Source: Trogon surrucura (Eukaryota > Chordata > Aves > Trogoniformes > Trogonidae). From it: a DNA stretch of 64,000 nucleotides. Below are positions 13,701 through 28,700 of this stretch, piece after piece. The first letter of the stretch is position 1. Each line of letters begins with the position of its first letter. The translations under genes were made by a program, and so were the position numbers. The DNA lies in assembly GCA_020746105.1 (NCBI GenBank), contig CM036632.1, positions 7,858,001 to 7,922,000 of the forward strand. Direction: 5' to 3'. A model generated the notes under the pieces. That model had not been told where the DNA came from and ran no database searches. It saw nothing but the letters and a program-made list of their open reading frames with translations.

Positions 13701-16700
13701 GTTCTTGATTACACAAGTCAGATGTGTACATTTGCACATACTGCATTACATTAATACAGAAGTTAGGATTTTTAAAAGCACACAAATTATGCATAAGTCC
13801 TATTCATTATCAGTAAGATTTAGCTTAAGCCATTTTTATGTTTTTAAAAACATTACCTGGAATTCACACCTAGATATGCAGTTTACTGCAACTTAATCTA
13901 CTTAATCCTCTAAGGATCATTACCGATAAATCAATTACCTCTATATCATCAATCAGTTCTTTTTTCCTGCGACGAATATTTAAAAGCTCTTCTCTTTCTT
14001 CTATGGAGAGGTCATCAGGCACTGGAATGAAGCAAAATGTACAGTCTTTCAGCATTTGCAAACACACTTCATCACAGAGAACTTGAATAAACCTAACTAA
14101 GAAAAGTAAGCTTACACAGACCATCAGGCCATGGGATCATTCTCAGATGAAAAATAAAAACAAAACAAAAACAGACAAAAAAACCACAAACAACAAACCA
14201 AAGACAAACCCAAACCTAATTTACTGGAATTCCACTTTATGAAATCATAAGCAAGGTAATCAAATGAACAACTATGGACAGAAACTATCTTTCAGAGGAA
14301 AGCTAGACATTCAAATGGAAATTGTTATCATTAGCATGTGGCAAGATTTGGTTCTACAGCCTAACTGCCAAATTAAAGTCTGATATAATTTCAATTATTT
14401 CAGTAACAGACTAAATTTTTCATGTAAAGGAGTTATGATTCAAAAGACCTTACTACTTTTCAGGGAAAAAAGCCAAAGAAAAGCCAAAGCTGCACATCAC
14501 TTGTTACCACGATGCGCGTGCTGGCGCTGATTTCAGACAACATCACAATTTTAGCCATACTCTGCACTGGTTGCTTTGTAGAGCAGAGTAAGTACAATGC
14601 AACCTTAACAGCAAATACTTCCCATCAGTGAGATATACAAGTAAATACACACTCAAAATCAATTCTTTAACACCGTGTATCACAGACTTCTGCTTTTGTG
14701 TAACACCATTTAAAACGAGTCTGAAGTATTTACGTCAATTTTAGGTATCTCTCCTTGGATATGCTACAAAGAGTACGTTAACTTGCTGATAAAAATCACT
14801 TGTTACCGAAGATGCAAATGCGTTTCTGTGCGTGGCTTTGGGTGTCACTCTCTTTAGCAGCAGCCCCCTACCCTGTAGTCTCTGGCCGACAATCAGAAAA
14901 CGTGAAAAGTTATTTACACAAAACCTCTGCTATTCTTGAGCAATTAGATTTTCTCTAGCAAGAGATTTCTTTGGACAGAGACTACTCGCATTCACTTGCG
15001 GAGCACTAGACATCAACCACAAACATTCACCTTCATTGCAAAGATCTTAAAATAATAGTTTTAATGTTGCCCACTGTCTTGGAAATAGCTTCTTGATTAT
15101 ACGATAGTTTTTCCTTATAGCTCAGTAAATCAGAACAACAAAAATAATTACGAAGATATTTAAATAGTTCTGTCCCAGCAGCAACACATAAGCAATGCAG
15201 TGATTTGGGATGGCCAAAGCTGTTTTTTTGTATCATGTACACATGCAACAGACAGTAGCAAAAGGATCACAAGCAAATAAAAATGAAATATATTGATTAC
15301 TTCAACATCCAGTGGTTAAGCTCCTTTCTTTTTAGGATTCAAATCATCACATAAAATCCACATGGCAACAGACCTTGTTAAACATGAAGTAATTACAGCA
15401 AATGATCTCATTTAACTACTCCAGATACAAACATGATTAAATTACATCCAGTTTAGGAAATGAGAGTCTTCTCTTGAACGAGTACCAGACTCCAACATGC
15501 ATACCTGCTCCTTTCCCTTCATCTCTACCAGAAACCCACCCACTACTAAAAATTCCTTGCATGCAAACACTGGTAAGATTCTCTTCATATTAAACCTTAT
15601 AAATACACATGCCTTCCTCACATCTTTGTCTTACATTTATACTCTTAAGATCTTAAACCATCAAAACTCAAGAGATCTTATGACTACACAAATACTATGT
15701 ACAAATACATGCCATAAATATCGCAATTAGTTAATTGAGGACTGACAATAAAAAAAAACCCAAAACTCAAGACTGTTACCCTATCTTGATTACTAAAGAG
15801 GCAAACTGAGTATAATCAATCACTCACTCAGCTAGGAAGCATGCTAAGTATCCTTAAAGCATTTTTTGCAATATTACAGTGGTAGATGGAATTAGATTAA
15901 AATTTTGCAGGATCGGTATTTGTAAGAGTTCTCACATTTTTAACTTTTTGCCACAGCAGACGCTTTGGTAATTCTCACCTTCATTGGCAACTGGAAGTAT
16001 TCACCAGAATCCAAATAGAAAAAAATCTTTAAGCATTAAATATTTAGAATTCATACATGATGCTCGGTTTTTCTTCAACCTGAGTTACAGAATCTCTGGA
16101 TTAGCTGCTATCACAAACTCTTTCCAAAGCAGCACATCAGCGAGTGGTGCTGCCGTTTCTTCCCCCTTACATCACTGCACAGTGAAAGCTCCCTGGGACA
16201 GGTTTGAAATATCTAGAACAAATGAAATTGCTACTTGGAATCAACATGAATTGTTACAGTTTTCTATGCTCAAGCAACCCACCAAATAAAAGAAATCAAA
16301 CATCTCAATCCTTTGCTACAGCACCCAAAGACTGCTGTGTTTTTTCCTTTCCTCTGATCACAGCCGCCACAGAGACAACCCTCAGAGTATAATTAATGAT
16401 GCTGTTAGACAGAAAGGAAATAAACTAAATGGAGTCACACTGCCTTGTACATTAGGAAATAACATCAAGTGCCTAACTGCCAGATGCAAGACAAGAAAAG
16501 TCTGCTGGAAAAGACGATTCTGCACTGGGAGAGCACTTAGAACACCACACTTTGAGAAAACTGCACATTAATGCAACATCATTAAACAACAATATTCATA
16601 TCGGAGCCAAAAGATTCCAGTATCTTCTAATAAGAATACAATAACCAGAATACAACTGAGCAGACAGAGCAGTACTGCTCAGCTTCCAGAAACTATTGGT

Positions 16701-19700
16701 ATAGTCAGTGTTTTTCTCCCACTCACACGACGAGCACAGAGAAGGGATGACTGACTTGTCAGGACGACTCCTAAGTGTGCTGTCCTATCGCCACCACCAA
16801 TTCCCAGGGGTAGAAGACACTGAAGAGCTCATCAGCCTTATTCTCACCCTTCTGCTGCTTGTATGTCACCACTGACTCCCTTCTCCAACGCTGCTGTTCA
16901 TGCTGATGAGAGAACTTATCAATAGGAAAATGACCTCATCAAACCCCAAAGTTCTTAAGAGACTGCATGTGGCATCACAGCCTGCAACTTCAGAGGCTGA
17001 AGGTGTCTCTTCCAGGAGGCTGTGTGACTTTACGCCTGTTGGTCCTGCTGTTTTGATTGTCTTAAAACAAAATTTAACAGTATCTCTGTATTTCCATGAA
17101 GGTTTTTGAAACATTAATATTGGAGGATGCACCTACCTTACCTGAAAGGAAAACGTGGAAGATACTCAACTGCAGCTAAAAACGTAACAAAAAACCCAAC
17201 CCCAATGCTAAAAACAAACAAAGATCCCAACTTCAACGCTGACACAACAAGGAGGGGGGGGGGGAATTTAACATATTCCAACTTGGCCTATCTCTGTTTG
17301 ATTACTGTAACTGACCTAAATGTACTTGAATGAATTTCCTGTAAACAAATTCTTCCTGGAATACACATTTTAAATGCAGGTTTCTTTATTCTAAATGTTA
17401 AAAAACAAACAAACAACAAACTGTAGCTTGCCACAGAAATCTGTGTATTGTCCTGCAGTTGGGATGTTACTTCATTAAATAATTTTCCACTACTGACAAC
17501 CCAAGGACAAGAGCAATAGTCCAGATCTCTGACATTTATGAAGACGTAAGAAGCAGTTTTTGAGCGAGCAGGCACCAAAAAAGATGTACTTTCCAGACTG
17601 AAAAAGAACTGCAATAGATCAACTTGCAAAGAAAGTCCCACAGCTCAGTGGGACTAGGAGACTAGTGGGAGTAGAAGAAAATCCCATAATAGGAGACAGA
17701 AATCTAGTACTTTCCAAGTTCACATCCCTGATACCTTCATCTTTTTCAGTTGCAAAAATTTAATCCTTTCCAGCTCTCCAATGGTACTATATGAACCAAA
17801 AATCCTGTGTTGAATTTTTTTTTATTTAGCCTTTCAGTTGGCAATCACCAGCCAAGGTTTAAAGCAATCTCACTACACCAACTGATTCGAGAGTTCAGTC
17901 TCTCAAGAGGACACAGTAAAATAATCCACAGCCAGCAGAAAGTGAACATCTAACAATACATAATTATAGATAAAACCCACATTTTGTAACCACACTTATG
18001 AAGCAACACAACTCCCTGGTTCTCATTGCTCAACTAACTTTTTGGTTTCATAAAAATAAATATTTTCCTTCTTCCGTGTCAGCCCCAAACTGGTGGTCTT
18101 AAGTACTTCCATTCCAAACAAAGTACAGTTAGATGGAATTTAATTTTGCTGCAGTTGAAACATCTTGCATGTGTAAAGATATTTACACAATGCAAGGCTT
18201 AAACCTAAACAAACCTATCCTTGCCCATACACAGAACGGGTATACATGTTTCTCCTAGCCTTTGAAATAATACACATTCATCTCTGAGAACAAATCTGAT
18301 TGTCTCAGGACATTTGCCTCAACGGATATTCTCAGGCTAGCCTCTCTTCCCTTCCCCCTACACGCTCTCTTTTTAAAAACCTTAATTATAGGAACATTTT
18401 CCAGCTTTCAGACAAGATATATAAACAAAGCTGTGACCACTTGTGGCTATTAAAAATTCCACAGAAGTTTTTGTAGGAGGACATCCTCCTGAACAGATTT
18501 ATCTCACAGTGCAAAATCAAACTACATCTGCAATAAATTCAATCAGCAAAACTAGCTAGATCTGACTGCTTCTTTCTTTTAACTACCTTACTGCATTAAT
18601 CTTCGTAATTTAGGGACTGCTGAGCACGTTCTAGCACAGGAGTGACCACGCTTCCATTACGAGGGGAAATAATCCTGTACACAATATCCTTTCACATATA
18701 AAATTTACCAGTCAGTGGTACGAGGAATTTAGGACCGAGTCCATGGCGTGCAGAGTTATTTTGAGAGTTTTCAGTCACAAGGGACACTGTGGCCAGAAAG
18801 TACATTAGTGGCCAAACCCAGAAGTGAACCTCAGACTCTCATCCATCGTTCTCATTGTTCAGCCACTGGACAACTCACCACTACAAGACGTTCCTGAAAA
18901 TGTTTTTCACTCTAGGATAAGCAGATATTTTACAGGTAATTTACAGTTAATATATTGTCCTTTTGGGCTTCTAATAAAATGTGGGAGGAAAAAAAGACTA
19001 ACAACATTAATCCTCTCACCACATGAAGATACGTTTCCAGGAATTTAAAGGAAACAGTTTCCCTCTGACATGACCCACTAAATCTTTAAGATTTCGTTTT
19101 TCTACTTTTAGTGCAACCTAGGTTTAATTATACCAGTGATTCACAATCTTTTTTTTTTTTTTGAAAGAACAAACAAAAGAATAAAAAATTGGAAATACAA
19201 AAAACATTTTCATTCTATACAGAAAAGACACAGCAGGGTAATTGCACTGCCAAGTGTGAAATAATTTCTTGCAAAAAACAAGCAGTACTTATTATAATCC
19301 GTAAGAATTATTTCAAATAAGGGAAGATTATGGTTCTGTCCTGGTCAGAAATAGCCATATACAATTTAAATAGTGTTAACATCTGCAGTCAAGCGGAAAG
19401 TAGGTAGTTCCAAACTGTGCAAAAGCACGGTCCAGATAACACAGATTTGGAGGAGGGAAAAAATACTAAAAAAATCAATTCACACATTTTACCTGCCTCC
19501 CAAAACCCACATGGTTTCAGTTGTCATGCGAAGAAGAGTGCTGCCTTGCTACAGTACCTGCAAATATGTTTCTCTCTATAAAGCATAAACCACATTAAAT
19601 ACATTTCTCGAACCCAATAGGAGTTGGCAGCGAACAACTGCAGCGTATGTATCTTTACAAACGGGGTGGACAGACAGTGTGAGCAACTACAGCTGTGAAG

Positions 19701-22700
19701 TGGAAGAAGAGTATAAAGGCTTTTCACAGCTCTTGCATGAGTTGCTAACCCTTGCTGCTAGCTATTCGTTTCCCTTCTAAATGGCACAAACAGGTACTTT
19801 ACAACAGCTTTCAGGTCTTCACCTTGCTATGAGAAACCTACTTTGCTTTTTAGTTCCTAATTACACCATTGACATGGCCATTTGCCATTTGAAAGCAAGA
19901 TGCGTTAATGAGAATTTCTTTTTTACTGTCCATGCTCTGTTACTTTTATCAACAGGCAGTACTGAAGGCCACAATTACATATATTATTCAATATAAGATG
20001 TAAAGACAGTAAATATAATCTTATTTCATCATCTTGATGTATTTCCATTAGGAAGGCAAGTGTTTTGCAACAACAAAGCAAAAGAATCACCTTGATGCAA
20101 ATACAGGAGCATCACTTGGGGAGAAAGAAGAAAACCCATGCAGGGAGCAGTGCTGAGCTGGATTTCACAGGTAGTGAGTTGGTACCAGCCCACATATGTT
20201 TCTGCATCACTTTGCCACTGCTGCCTCTGTATATATGATCCTGTCTGAATCCTGTTTTCTTTCTGGGTTTGTGCTTTGCCAGCTTAGCAGGCCAAACAGT
20301 TTTGCTGAGGGAGCACAGAACTACCCAAGCCAAGGTAAGAGGAGCAGCAGAAAGCCCTGGCAGAGGGAGGTGCGGGGGACAGCAAACCCCTTGACATCAG
20401 CCAGCCCTAAAACCAGCTTAGCTCAAACCCCCACCCTCACAGGCTGTATTTTCTACATCCTAAAAGTAGTTCAACCTGATATTAAAAATAGATAAGTGTG
20501 GCTTTCCTTTTAGGAGCAGTTTTCTTTTGAAGTTGCTCTACTCTTGCTTCAAGATCAGAAGATGCTTCTAGGCCAACTTTTCTTTCTAAAATATGTAAAT
20601 ACTGATTACCGAATATGAAAAGAAAGCTGATTTTAACTTAACATTCTAAGTCTCTTACCCAAATACATTAATACTTGGCATTAATAATATAAAGTGTTAA
20701 AATATGCATGGCCATGCATATTTAAGGAGAACAGAAAAAAATTTATGGTAGCTAATGTGGAAATTATAAAGGGAGATGTTGGCCACACTGTCACGGTGTG
20801 TGTTTTGGGGAGGGTTTTGAACAGACCAGCACAGGAAATACAATACCAGATAACATGTGCCTTCATTAGCATCAGCTACCAATTACTGTTCAAGAAACCT
20901 GGTGAATCACCATTTTGATTACAGTGTTACAGCTATACACTGTCATTTATACTATCATCTTGACATTGTAGTCCTGTTTCAGCAGCGAAAACAGTACCAT
21001 CGAAGTAATGTGGGACAAATATGATTATTTCCCGGTGCCAAGCACCGTAAGCAAAAATGCACCACCTTGCATTGCCTCGCTGTTTTAGGAACAGGGGTGC
21101 ATTTATTTTGCCTTAAAATTTTCTTACTTGGCTTTCAGCTTTTTTAACAAAAAGTCTGCATCTGTTTTCTTTTCCCCACAGCAAATACTGTGGAAGAGTG
21201 ATCAGAATCCGCAGTAACACCACCAGTATAAATACAGATACTACCCTTTCAAAATAAGAGGCCTTGAGCCTTTTCTTCACGCTGCATCAGATCAGCAAAA
21301 CACGGTCAGCAGAATCAAATCATTCCCCCCGCAAATGTATGCTGCAAGGCAGAGTCTCACAGACTATTATTTTGGGAGAACTCAGGAATAATCTTCTCCC
21401 TGTAGAGTACTCAGGCGACACTGGTGAAATAAATAGGTAGATTACTTAGTGCTACAGCTCAAATCAAGTAAGTTTTCTCTAATGTTTGCATTTGAAAGCC
21501 TTTGCCTATATGACATTACAGTAAGAATTAACACAAAATTTAGTCTCTATAGAGTAGAAGCCTGCAAATTCTGAATTTCTTTCATTCATTTTCATAGCAA
21601 GATCCAGGTCACAAGAAATTTTAGCCCCCCCAGAGTGAGAGAATGATCCAGGAGAGAATGATACCAGGAGAGACCATGGCTAACAGGTACAGCAAATAAT
21701 GTATCCACTCACAGTGTGGAACAGCCACTTCTGAAGCGGGAGTCTTGGGAGGAAAATCCTGGTTCCCCCCTATGCATTCTCTAGAGGGTGAAAGGAACAG
21801 ATCACCACGCCAAGTGTGCACAGCTTAGCTAAGTGACACGTTAAAGACATCATATATTTAATTGAAACCCTTCATTCATTATAGTAGAAAGGGCAGTAAA
21901 AGAGCAGGGGATTTTGCTTGCCTGCAGCAGAAAGAGAAAATTCTGGAGTTGTAAAGGGTAGAAATAGCTTTCCAAGAGTACGATCTTTCAAGCCATAGAG
22001 CTTGGAGCATTTATGATTTTTCCCAATAAAGGCATAGTGTAGTACTGCACAGAATTACACAAAGAATGGGATAGAAAGGGACTGGATGGTCTCATGACTA
22101 ATTTCTGCAACAGTGCAGTTCACCTCTGATTGAGCCAAGATTATAGACAAGGTTGACAGTAATTAAAAAAAGACTTTGGTTTTAAAAAACTGCAAGACGA
22201 CAAAGCTTCAGGCAAGCAAGCGTTATCAGATTTCCACCAAGTCTTCAGCAGACTACCATTATGTGATAGAATATGAAGACGTTATCTAGTTCTACTTCAG
22301 ATCTACCTTTGTGAATTACACTCCATTTCTTTTTCACGTAAAACGGGAAATGGGAAATGGTTAGCACCAGACTACCTCCAGTTCACCAACCATCACTGAA
22401 GTCGCTTTCCTCTACAGGAGCAGAAGCCGTCCTGTACTACACCGGTACGTACTCCTCAGGTGACCAGCATGGGAGAGTGGTCAGCCCAGACTGCTGGAGG
22501 GACACAGGCTGAACAAGTGGAAGCTCATCCAGACTGGGAAGTTGGATTGCTTGAACTACTGCTGCCACTGATTAGGATTTGTCTCTGTGTTCACCTCAGA
22601 GAGTCTGGGACGATTCCTGGCAGCTCTGCAGAGTGTGAGGCAAAGTTTAAACGACTGACAGGACAGCAAATCCTCCTCTCTCAATTCCTTTTCCTTGGCA

Positions 22701-25700
22701 TCCAGGACCGGACCCTCTCTCTCTCCCAACAATCCTAAGGAGTGTACACGGATGAAAAGGAAAGCGGGGATACTCCCCATCTCCCGTTGGCACACAGCTC
22801 CCAGTAGTCCCTGTGAACAACTGGACTAACCACAGAAAATGTTCTGCTGCCAATCTAGACTGCTTTGGGTTCCAGGAGCCAAGCATCTTGGACCAAGGAT
22901 GAGACAACTCCTTGGTAAAGCAGAGATCATTTCATCATCTCTTGGGCGAGGAAGAGGCAAACAAGAACACACTGATCCCTTCAGCTTTTGAAATGTTATG
23001 AGAAGGGGGTGTGGGGGTGTTTCAGCTTTGCCCTTACAAAAGGGCTGTGTTTCCCACAGCACCTCCAGTTACTGGGAAGAGGGAATAGTTGGCTGGTGTG
23101 CACCCACATTTTTTCCTAGGATAGAGCTTGGAAAAAAGACTTGAAAAGCAAACACACCAGAGTAGTAGCAGACATTCCCGTCAGATCCATTTCGAGTAGC
23201 AGCATGGAAAATTGACAGGAATGTCGCTGAGCAGCTGCAGGGGGGGTCCCGGAGCCCAGCCCCGGCGGCCAGCTGCCAGCAACACCCTCAAACCCTGCTC
23301 AGGATTCAGGCACAGCTCATCAGATGTACCATGTTCCCAGCAAAACGGTTGGGGCTCAGACAGCCTCTCTGCCACAGATTTCCAGTAACATCTACTCCTG
23401 GTAAAAAGGTTTGCTGTACTTCACTCATTAGTGCAGAGCATTAACCAGTTACGTAGGACTGCTGGCTGGTGCTAAAGCACACAAATCCAATTTGCAGGAA
23501 AAGCAAGGCAAAGTTCATCTTTCCCCTTCCCCCATCCCCGCCTGACACAGCTCTGGAGTTAGATTTCAGAAGCAGTATTTATTGCAGAAGCCGCCTATTT
23601 ATTTATTTTCCAAGATCAGTTGCACACTGAAGGAGGTAGAGCAACTGCTGGATTTGAAAGCAATTTTCGTTCTCTGAAGAACGTCTCCAAAAAGCAGCTG
23701 CAGAGCGACACAGAGACTGCTCACCTATCAAACAACTGCTCGAGCTGCATTCACCTTCCCCCAGACCAAGACGAATTCTAGGATGCACAACACTGTGCAC
23801 AATGTGATGCCTGAGACTGTGTAAGCCTTTGACATTCCTGCAGTCTCCTCCAAACAAGCACTCTCCTATCTGCTAGTGAGGCCACTGAGCTGCAGCGCTT
23901 ACGGAGAAATGCACTACAGGTAATACTGTTTTTCTCCTTGGCCATCTTAGGCTTGAATTGCTCCAGCTTCTTGCTGTTACATCAACAGGCCTGTTGGTCA
24001 CATGCCCTGTCCCTGAGAGGGACTAGGAGAGGCCAGGAATTTATTCATAGATTTGTTAGGGAAGCAATAGTAAGGCTTAGTTTAAGACTACAGCATTTTC
24101 AGATTCCTTAGAAGAGAGTACATTTAGCTTTTGTGAATTGTTGTTTGCCATCCCACCATGAAACGATTATCTTGACAGGTCAGTAATCCAGACATAAAAG
24201 AGCTTTTTATCTGGTCCACTGATAAATTTCTGGATGGGTCCACTTACTGCAAGGTTAAACCCCTGGTCTCTCATTCTTTGCTTGGCAAAAGACCATCAGC
24301 AGCTCATACCACATCTGGCTCATCGCACTTCCAAAATAGAGCACATTCAGCATATGCTTGAATCCTTCTAAGTGCAGATAAGTTCTATGTTACAAAAAGA
24401 AAGATTTGTCATACTCCAAGCAAGCCTTTTGGCATCCTGATCAAAAACTCATTTGAATAAATACATTCTTCCTATTTAAACTTTCCCTAACAGTTTCAGC
24501 CAGATCCACTAAAATATTACACTGCCCTAAGTTGTTTTTTCTGCCCGATACTGGCAAAATCTCTGCATTCTTTCCACAGATCAGTGAAAAATAATCTGAA
24601 CATATAATCTTTTGTACTTAATTTTCAAATAACTTGAGATGTTTTTCTCAGCTTAATACTCAACAAGAAAAAAAAGTCCCTACAACTTCAAAGCTCTAAG
24701 CAACTTAGTTTTATTACTCTCTCTGTCTCTCATTTACAGCATATAACATTCAGCACTTTCCCTGAAAATGAATAGAGATTTAAAAACTTTAAGCAACTAG
24801 CTGGCAATCAACCTCAACCTCTTTTTAAATGCACCAGCTCCTGCTGCTCCTATTAATAAACATTCTTTCTCAGATTTCCACTGCATCCTGCCATGCTCAA
24901 ATAGGAAACGGGGTTTTTTTGACTGGGAAACAATTGAGTAGGACCAAATGCTTTAATTCTGCTACCCCTCAACATGTCATAAAAGGTAACAATAAAAGAT
25001 ATCGCTTCCTAAATGAGTAAAACCTACAGCAAATACTATTTTTTTTACCTGCAGATACCAGCTGCATAGGTAATGTGGCTATATATAGCCCTTGCTAAGG
25101 ACATTTCCAAAGAGGTAGTCACAAACACAGGCAATACAGCAGTGAGCACGAAACACCTGCAGAATACCATTCACAGATAAACTCTTCACTGTTTAAAGTA
25201 TTTCTTGACTGCTAAAAAATGTGGTCAGTAATAAAAGCAGTGGCACTATTAAACATAGATTTTTGTGACCAATGATCATCTAATCATGACAGCATACATC
25301 TCGACAAGCTTCAGCCTACAGTTCACTTCAAAATTATACAAAAATTAGTTTTAAAATATTCTTCAATTACAGTATTTGTCCTCTCATCTCTTCAATGTCT
25401 TAATAAAAGGGACCATAAAACTTTGTTGAAGTATCTGAAGCTCGACCAGAACACCCGAGCGCCGTACCCAACTGAAGCTGCAGATGTTCAGTCAGTATCT
25501 CCAGATGTCCAGAAGCTAGTTCCGAAAGGCTACATTTTGATTCTTTAAATAAAAATGGTCAACAAAACCCACTGTTACACAAGTTTTTAATCAGGCTGTT
25601 GGGTTCCAGTAGATCTAACTGGAAGTATTTTATCAAGAAAGTTTACAACTAAGACAAATGGAAGCATATAGTTTTTCTTTCTAATTCTTCCACAGTTGTA

Positions 25701-28700
25701 TCTTAAAAAAAATGCCTTAACATACGCCAGAGAACCTCAAAGCTTAATTAATTACACACCAAGTATGAATGGAAGTCTAGCCATCCTGTGTCACCCTAGC
25801 TAAGAATGTACAAAAATAAAATCTTGCTATAAACTTTGCATTTTTAATGTCAGGTTGGTCACTAACAAAAATCTAAAGATACTTTCTACTGGTTAAATGA
25901 TGTATATTATATGGTGTATATTCATTAAACAGCCCAGCACACGACTTTGCGTGGCACACATAATGTGCTAATACCAAATGGATGGCATAGTTTCCATAAG
26001 AACTAGCAGCAATGGAAAATGAGAACTTAAACAGACCCACAGAATATAATCAGGACATTGTTCATTAATGCCTGCCACCACTGTTAACTATTCCAGAAAG
26101 TCTTGAGAGGAAGCTAGATATAGTAGCAGAAGCTGATGAACTTCCAGCTGCAAGGGGGTGGGAGGGAAAGGAAGCAGACCGATTAGCTGAATAGATTTAT
26201 TGTACGCACATATTCTATGTTAAAACCCTGTATCTACTATAACATAAATTTTTTGAGTCATTTGACTATTCACAATTCAAACACAGGAAAATGCTATCAG
26301 GCTAGCATGGGTTTGTTCAGCAGGAAACTCTCCTCAAAATGTAAAATGAGATAGTGAAAAGCCAAAACTTTGCTAGAATTGTCATACTATTATTTCTCAA
26401 ATATGAGGACTTTTTGATGTTGTTTGATGTTCTTCTATCACATTAGAAAATTATCTCCTAAGTCCATATGAGCTCCAGCGAAAAATATGATGCAGTAACA
26501 GCTGAAATGCATCGTTCTCTCTCTTGAAGATGCAAGGCATTACCATACTACTTTCATCAATTTAGCCGAATTAGATTTTATTCTCAAGGAACAAATACTT
26601 TTCGAATTTTCCTTATAATGTATCATGAAAACAGCCAAAGCATCCTAAAGCAAATCTGTAAGTAAAAGTTTCTTACTCTAGTTGCTGTATTTTAATGGTC
26701 TGTGACGTTGGCAGAGCTACATACAACCAGTTTTGCAAAACGCACTGGAAGTTGACCTGCGCGCCAAGAAAACAATTAAACTGGAAGAAATTCCTTCAGG
26801 CTCTTCACAATTCAAATAAAGATCATAACCCTTAAAAAGGGGGAGAAAATAATTTTGACTATCACTCTTGCAAAAAAAGGATATAATGAAGTAGTACTAC
26901 TTAACCACTGCAATGTGAAAGAAAAAAAGAGGGAAAGCATATGATTTGCCTTGTATTAATTTATAATGCTGTATTAAAAACCAGGTAAAATAAAAATCAG
27001 CTTAAATACAATAGTGTTTCGAAGAGGCAACAACTGACCCAAGCCTGAACGCAGATGCAAAACATACACCACCCAACCCAGTAATAGGGCAAAAGTGTCA
27101 TCATTTGTTTAATTAAACTTAAGAAGAAACACATGCCAATTATAAAAGCAAAAACCAACAAAAGCACCTCAGAGTTGGTTGCAGGTTTTCCAAACACATT
27201 GACAGCAAATTAATTCACTCACCATGCAAGTCGTATGAGCTGTTACTGACACTCGGCCATAGAGGCAGCAGTCCTGCCACCGACACAAAACTTCCTCGTT
27301 CTTTACTACAGGTATTGGTGACCACATGCGAGAATTCCCCAAATGCTTACCTTTTATGTTGCTGTGTGGACATCATAGACATTTTTGGATTGCAACTGAT
27401 TTGTGTCAGAAGCGTTTTCTCCACATTTCACTTACACTTTGAAGTCACAGATCAGTCCCTACAGCTCAAGAAGGAAAATAAACTGTTGTTGTCGTTGTTG
27501 TTATGTTCTAGCTCTGTGGGGCAAAATGCCAGGCTGGCCGGCAGCCAGACTGCCCATGAATCTTTCTTTCCTCCCTCCCCTCAGTAAAAGAATTAATATC
27601 AAGAGCCAATTAAGGCGCATAGAAAGGAATGCACTAATACTGTCCAGGATTATGCTCAAGACAGTAGTTACATTTTGAAGCTCCTTTCACTGTCACTAGT
27701 TATGGAAATAAGAGTATTTCAAGCTAGTTCGTCCAGTCAATTAGGACTTACAATTTGTATACTATTGTTACTAAGCTTATTAAATTAGACCAGCGTAATT
27801 ACAAACTGATAGAGTAATGACATCCAAAATTAAACACCTGGAGTAACAGTAAAAGGTTTCTGAAATTCAGGTAGCTATTTGATGGACTTCATCGGCAAGT
27901 GAAGTTCGGAAGGAGGAGCTGGAAAGGAAGACACCTACGGGACAGTGCATTTCTACAACGGCATCACTGGTCTCAAGTAACTAAGAAATAGAATGACTGG
28001 CTATGATTATGAAGAAACCTGAGAAACACCACCTTTTTAACAAGGAAAATACCCAAAACTGTTTTGAAAGAAAAAAGGATGCATTATTTTGATCACCATG
28101 AAGTATTCTCACCATCCCGCACACCTGCTGTATTGCTCACTTAGTTTGTGTAATCTCAATCCAAGGCATCATGGGCAGAGCTCAAAGCACCAAATACAGC
28201 AAAAGTGATCTTCTTCTGTAAGTGTCTGAACGAACTGCCACGTTCCCACTCCAATCAGCTAACTCTCTTTCTGTTTAAAAAATAAATCGAGAACTCTTAG
28301 ATGACTTAAAGCCCACAGCAAAATCTGAAGGCGTTTAAGTATTTCAGGATGGGATTCATGGCAGAGCTCTGAAATGGATACTCCTAGTTCCTGTTGCTTT
28401 TACTGAAATATTTTTATAGAGAGTCACTTTTTTCCCACCCTACCCTTTTCCTTTACTGAATTGCCACACAATAACTTAGATTCGACCATCACCGGACATC
28501 TGAACAACAATAAAAAAAAGTTACAGCTGGATCCTGTATTAGTCCCAGCTGCACAGGATCTTTGGCTGCCTTCAGAAAACAAGAGAGCCAATAGGAAAAC
28601 AGTAGGAGAACTTCTTTTAGCAGCTTACCTTTGAATAAATTCTTCCTACCTAGGCTACTACGACAAACTATTTTACTACTCAACGCAAACTGAAGTTACT

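Noticed and set aside
22460-23062. Cluster of ORFs on both strands in a GC-richer part of CYTH3 intron 1, considered as an alternative first exon
   Set aside because: No in-frame donor leading into exon 2 with a cytohesin-like N-terminus could be seen, and base composition alone explains the open frames.
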